Shown piece by piece: positions 4,532 to 7,193 of a stretch of 7,193 nt of DNA. A program made the position numbers and the translations under genes. The number at the start of each line of letters is the position of its first letter. Position 1 is the first letter of the stretch. Below the pieces are notes generated by a model that saw only the letters and a program-made list of their open reading frames with translations, was not told the DNA's origin and did not search any database. This stretch comes from an uncultured Actinomycetes bacterium (GTDB lineage: Bacteria; Actinomycetota; Thermoleophilia; Solirubrobacterales; 70-9). The stretch lies in assembly GCA_946479725.1 (NCBI GenBank), contig CAMLHB010000121.1:1-7193 (forward strand). The letters are read 5' to 3'.

Positions 4532-4633
4532 GAGGCGGCGAAAATCAAGCCTGGGTAGGACGCAGGGAGGGAAGTGTGCTCTGCACACGACCGACCGAGG
4601 ACACCCCCAGGCGCAGATTTGCAGCCGCCTCAG
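4530..4633. repeat. Structured palindromic intergenic element, copy 2 (49-nt conserved core at 4557-4605)
   Basis: A 104-nt element built like copy 1. Outer arms 4530-4539/4624-4633 pair over 10 bp, then 4542-4546/4616-4620 (5 bp) and 4549-4555/4606-4612 (7 bp). The core 4557-4605 shares 43 of 49 positions with 906-954; its hairpin 4574-4579/4583-4588 is a perfect 6 bp around TCT. The flanking stems have quite different sequences from those of copy 1, yet pair in the same order and give nearly the same total length. The right arm contains the ctaE stop (4630-4632) and the left arm reaches the Shine-Dalgarno of the 58-residue gene. Most of the 109-bp gap between these genes is this element. 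Confidence 0.8.
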
Positions 4634-5256
4634 AGGATGTACACCGTCACGTAAACGATAATCCACATGATGTCCACGAAGTGCCAGTAAATGCCTGGCA
4701 CCTCGACGCCCAGGTGGTCCTTCTCGGCGGGGCCGAAATGGCCGCGGAAGGCGCGGATCGTCGCGAACGAGAGCAGCATCAGGCCGACGAACACATGGGC
4801 TCCGTGGAGGCCGGTGAGGCAGTAGAAGATCGAGCCGAAACTGAGGTCGCGGGCGCTGAACCCGAGGTGCACGTACTCGTTGATCTGGATGAAGAGGAAG
4901 GTCGCGCCCAGCAGCCAAGTCGCGACCAGGCCGAGCTTGAGGCCGGTGCGATTGCCGCGGCGGATCGACTCCAGCGCGTAGTGGATCGTGAAGCTCGAGG
5001 AGATCAGGATCGCGGTGTTCATCCCCGCCACGGCCTTCGGCAGTTCGAACGGTTCCGGCGGCCAGCTCGACGGGTCGACGACGACGCGGAGGAAGAAGTA
5101 GGAGGCGAAGAAGGCCCCGAAGAGCATCACCTCGGAGACGATGAAGAGCAGAATGCCGAGCGTCTGGCGGTCGATGCGCGAACTCTGGTTGGCCTCCGGG
5201 GGCCCGTGGTGGTGATCGGCGTGGGCGTGCCCGACGGCTACCGAAGCGCTCTCCAT
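4630..5256 (-). CDS. ctaE: Cytochrome c oxidase subunit III
   Basis: 208 residues with five membrane helices, the short form usual in actinobacteria. Subunit III binds subunit I and helps keep proton uptake by the oxidase stable. The N-terminus is His-rich (HAHADHHHG, residues 10-18), then the family features: SEVMLFGAFFASYFFLR (41-57), W65-PPEP, a helix with IHYALESIRRG (91-101), INEYVHLGF (125-133), FYCLTGLHGAHVFVGLM (144-160) and the terminal IYWHFVDIMWIIVYVTVYIL. The ATG at 5256 is chosen because the homologous region begins there, GGAGG (plus-strand 5264-5268) lies 7 nt upstream, and it overlaps the previous stop as ATGA. A longer in-frame start at 5379 adds only Arg-rich sequence. The stop codon lies in the arm of the structured element 4530-4633. 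Confidence 0.96.
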   Translation of the reverse strand: MESASVAVGHAHADHHHGPPEANQSSRIDRQTLGILLFIVSEVMLFGAFFASYFFLRVVVDPSSWPPEPFELPKAVAGMNTAILISSSFTIHYALESIRRGNRTGLKLGLVATWLLGATFLFIQINEYVHLGFSARDLSFGSIFYCLTGLHGAHVFVGLMLLSFATIRAFRGHFGPAEKDHLGVEVPGIYWHFVDIMWIIVYVTVYIL

Positions 5257-6137
5257 CAGCCTGCCTCCCCCTCGGCGACGGCGGCGACGACAGCGGTCGC
5301 GGACCGGCCGACCTCGATGTGCTCGACCGACTTCTCGGTGATATCGCGGACGCGGCCGATCAGGTTGTCCTCGAGCCACTGCGATCGCTCGCCGGCGAAG
5401 GTGGAGATGAGGATGTCGTCGATCCGATAGTGCTCGATCGCGTTTTTCACCGCGAGGAAGGGATCGGGGCTCATCGGCTGCCCGGTGGCGTCGACGTCGG
5501 AGCGGTAGAGCTCCGCCAGGGTCGAGGCCAGATCGCGGACAACCTGTCCCTCGCTGACGTCCTCGGCCCGCGGGCAGATGATCGTGAAGCGGTGGGGCCG
5601 GATGGCGGCCCGCTCCTTCATGCGGGTGATCAGGTCCGGCGCGGCGACGGTCTTGGTGGCGACGACGAGGGTGTGGTTGAGGTCCCAGCGGATCGCGTCG
5701 TCATCGATCCGCACCGGGATGTGAGTCAGCTTCACCTCAGGCTCGACGCGGTCGCGCGCCCACTCAACGAGATCGCGGCGCATGAAGCCAAAACGGCTGT
5801 CGGCCAGACAGGAGAGCAGCACCTCGCCGGGGCGATGGGCGCGGACGGCGTCGTCAAGCGCCAGCGAGGGCTCCGGATCCATCACCTCGCCAACCGAGGG
5901 AATCCCGAACTCGCTCAGCACCGCCATCGTCACCTCGACCCGGGCGCGGGCCGCCTCGCGGACCTCGCGGGCGTCGATCAGCTGTCCGACCGAAGGCTGG
6001 TTCTGCGGCGCGGCGACGACGACCCCGGAGACCTGCTCCTGGCGCTCGCGCACCGCCTGCAGCAGCTTACGGCCGCCGGCAACCTCATTGAGGAAGACCA
6101 GCAGCGGCTTGCGCTCGTCAGCCTGCTCGAGGCTCAT
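5256..6137 (-). CDS. Tandem Usp-like (universal-stress-protein fold) protein between ctaD and ctaE
   Basis: 293 residues, soluble, no signal peptide. Two similar alpha/beta halves. Half 1, about residues 11-143: beta strand PLLVFLNEVAGGRKLL, VVVAAP, DPEPSLALDDAVRAHRPGEVLLS, ending KLTHIPVR. Half 2, about 155-276: HTLVVATKTVAAPDLI, FTIICPR, SPDPFLAVKNAIEHYRIDDILIST, ending SVEHIEV. Each half follows the order 'strand, helix, hydrophobic strand, D-P-x-P/F-x-A-helix, strand with S/T, H-I/V end', like Usp-type nucleotide-binding folds common in actinobacteria. The classic G-x2-G-x9-G-S/T ATP motif is not evident, so ligand binding is open. The ATG at 6137 overlaps the ctaD stop as ATGA, and the stop overlaps the ctaE start the same way; no Shine-Dalgarno is clear. 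Such tight coupling implies production with the oxidase subunits. The actual role is unknown. Confidence 0.82.
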   Translation of the reverse strand: MSLEQADERKPLLVFLNEVAGGRKLLQAVRERQEQVSGVVVAAPQNQPSVGQLIDAREVREAARARVEVTMAVLSEFGIPSVGEVMDPEPSLALDDAVRAHRPGEVLLSCLADSRFGFMRRDLVEWARDRVEPEVKLTHIPVRIDDDAIRWDLNHTLVVATKTVAAPDLITRMKERAAIRPHRFTIICPRAEDVSEGQVVRDLASTLAELYRSDVDATGQPMSPDPFLAVKNAIEHYRIDDILISTFAGERSQWLEDNLIGRVRDITEKSVEHIEVGRSATAVVAAVAEGEAG

Positions 6138-7193
6138 GAGGAACTGCCCACCACGCTTTTCTCACCTGCAGGCACTTCGGCGCCTTCGCCGGCCATGATC
6201 GCGTGTTTGGCGCCGGGGATCCCGAACTCGTAGGGGCCGCCGACGACCCGCGGGATCTCGTCGAAGTTGAAGATCGGCGGCGGTGAGGAGACCTGCCACT
6301 CGATCGAGTTGGCGCGCCAGGGGTTGGCGGCGGCCTTGGGGCCGAAGCGCCAGCTGACGACCATGTTGTAGACGAAGACGAGCTGGATCGCGCCGAGCAT
6401 GAAGGCGAAGCAGCTGATCAGCAGGTTCCAGTTGCCGAACTGGGCGGCGTAGTCGGCGACGCGACGCGGCATCCCGTCCATACCCACCCAGTGCATCGGG
6501 ATGAAGGTGCCCCAGGTGCCGATCAGGGTCCCCCAGAAGTGGACGCGGCCGAGTTTCTCGTCGTACATCCGGCCCGTCATCTTCGGGAACCAGTGATAGA
6601 CCCCGGCGAAGATCGTGAAGACGGAGCCGCCGAAGAGGACGAAGTGGATGTGAGCGACGATGAAGTAGGTGTCGGAGACGTGGATGTCGATCGGCACCAT
6701 GCCGAGCATCACGCCGGAGATGCCGCCGATCGTGAAGGTGACGATGAAGGCGAGCGCAAACAACATCGAGGTCGAATACGTGTGGATCTTCCCGAAGTAG
6801 AGCGTGCCCAGCCAGGAGAAGATCTTGATCCCGGTCGGCACCGCGATCAGCAGGGTGGTGATCATCATCGGTACCCGCAGCCAGGAGAACATCCCGGCGA
6901 CGAACATGTGGTGCGCCCAAACCGAGTAGCTGAGGACGACGATCCCGATCAGCGCCAGGGCCATCAGCCGGTAGCCGAAAATCGGTTTGCGGGCATGCGT
7001 CGAGATGACCTCGGAGATGATCCCGAACCCGGGCAGCATCATGATGTAGACCGCCGGGTGGGAGTAGAACCAGAAGATGTGCTGGTAGCTGATCACGTCG
7101 CCACCGGCGGAGAAGTCGAAGAAGTTGGTGTGGAGGGCGCGGTCGAAGAGGACCATGAACTGGACGCCGGCGATGAACGGGGTCGCGGCGACG
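6134..7193 (-). CDS. ctaD: Cytochrome c oxidase subunit I, A2-type, C-terminal part
   Basis: Cut by the right window edge; about 352 residues remain. The reading continues in frame through the ATG at 7156 to the edge (VAATPFIAGVQF before it), so that ATG is internal. This is the heme-copper catalytic subunit that reduces oxygen and pumps protons. Visible residues: FYSHPAVY (about 7046-7069) with the CuB histidine and cross-linked tyrosine; AHH of VWAHHMF, two more CuB ligands; the K-channel lysine in PTGIK; and VAHIHFVLFG with the heme a3 and low-spin heme histidines. YS-HPAVY instead of GHPEVY lacks the usual D-channel glutamate and marks the A2 subfamily. The C-terminus after the last helix is a ~60-residue polar tail with NPWRANSIEWQVSSPPP. 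The stop overlaps the next gene as ATGA. Confidence 0.97.
   Translation of the reverse strand, partial: VAATPFIAGVQFMVLFDRALHTNFFDFSAGGDVISYQHIFWFYSHPAVYIMMLPGFGIISEVISTHARKPIFGYRLMALALIGIVVLSYSVWAHHMFVAGMFSWLRVPMMITTLLIAVPTGIKIFSWLGTLYFGKIHTYSTSMLFALAFIVTFTIGGISGVMLGMVPIDIHVSDTYFIVAHIHFVLFGGSVFTIFAGVYHWFPKMTGRMYDEKLGRVHFWGTLIGTWGTFIPMHWVGMDGMPRRVADYAAQFGNWNLLISCFAFMLGAIQLVFVYNMVVSWRFGPKAAANPWRANSIEWQVSSPPPIFNFDEIPRVVGGPYEFGIPGAKHAIMAGEGAEVPAGEKSVVGSSS

Noticed and set aside
4291..4548. 85-residue minus-strand frame in the same place as the 58-residue gene
   Set aside because: Gly/Arg/Cys-rich without membrane pattern; its start lies in the structured element, whereas the GTG frame has a good Shine-Dalgarno.
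4576..5430. 284-residue plus-strand frame antisense to ctaE
   Set aside because: Acidic, His/Glu/Arg-rich antisense shadow of a clear ctaE.
5319..6233. 304-residue plus-strand frame antisense to the Usp-like gene
   Set aside because: Antisense shadow; the minus frame has regular alpha/beta repeats and ATGA couplings.

Overview
High-GC window (apart from an AT-rich gap near 4280-4345) from an aerobic bacterium. Codon use, gene content and the style of the small proteins suggest an actinobacterium, most likely class Thermoleophilia (Solirubrobacterales-like). That placement is inference; no marker gene is present. The whole window belongs to a cytochrome c oxidase and heme A biogenesis locus and is cut at both ends: ctaB lacks its start on the left, and ctaD lacks its 5' part on the right.

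Layout. (1) 1-883, plus strand: the end of ctaB (heme O synthase), a strong 27-bp-arm hairpin, a 37-residue one-helix ORF and a 97-residue two-helix protein resembling the second half of oxidase subunit IV. (2) 969-1373, minus strand: a two-CBS-domain protein, convergent with the previous unit and divergent from the next. (3) 1500-4023, plus strand: a diheme cytochrome c lipoprotein, ctaA (heme A synthase), and a nine-helix membrane protein with presenilin/signal-peptide-peptidase-like aspartates. (4) 3979-7193, minus strand, read right to left: ctaD (A2-type subunit I), a two-domain Usp-like protein, ctaE (subunit III), a structured intergenic element, an unlisted-length 58-residue two-helix protein, and a coiled-coil protein with one membrane helix. 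ctaD, the Usp-like gene and ctaE are joined by ATGA overlaps.

How it fits together. CtaB and CtaA convert heme B to heme O and then heme A. CtaD and CtaE are the heme-containing core and subunit III of the terminal oxidase. The diheme lipoprotein is a plausible electron carrier to it. The small membrane proteins are candidate accessory subunits. The Usp-like and CBS proteins are candidate soluble sensors or regulators.

Most interesting points: two copies (878-982 and 4530-4633) of a ~105-nt palindromic element, with a 49-nt core whose differences preserve base pairing, each placed exactly at gene stop codons; a candidate GxGD intramembrane protease beside ctaA; a Usp-like gene embedded between ctaD and ctaE; and the large hairpin after ctaB.
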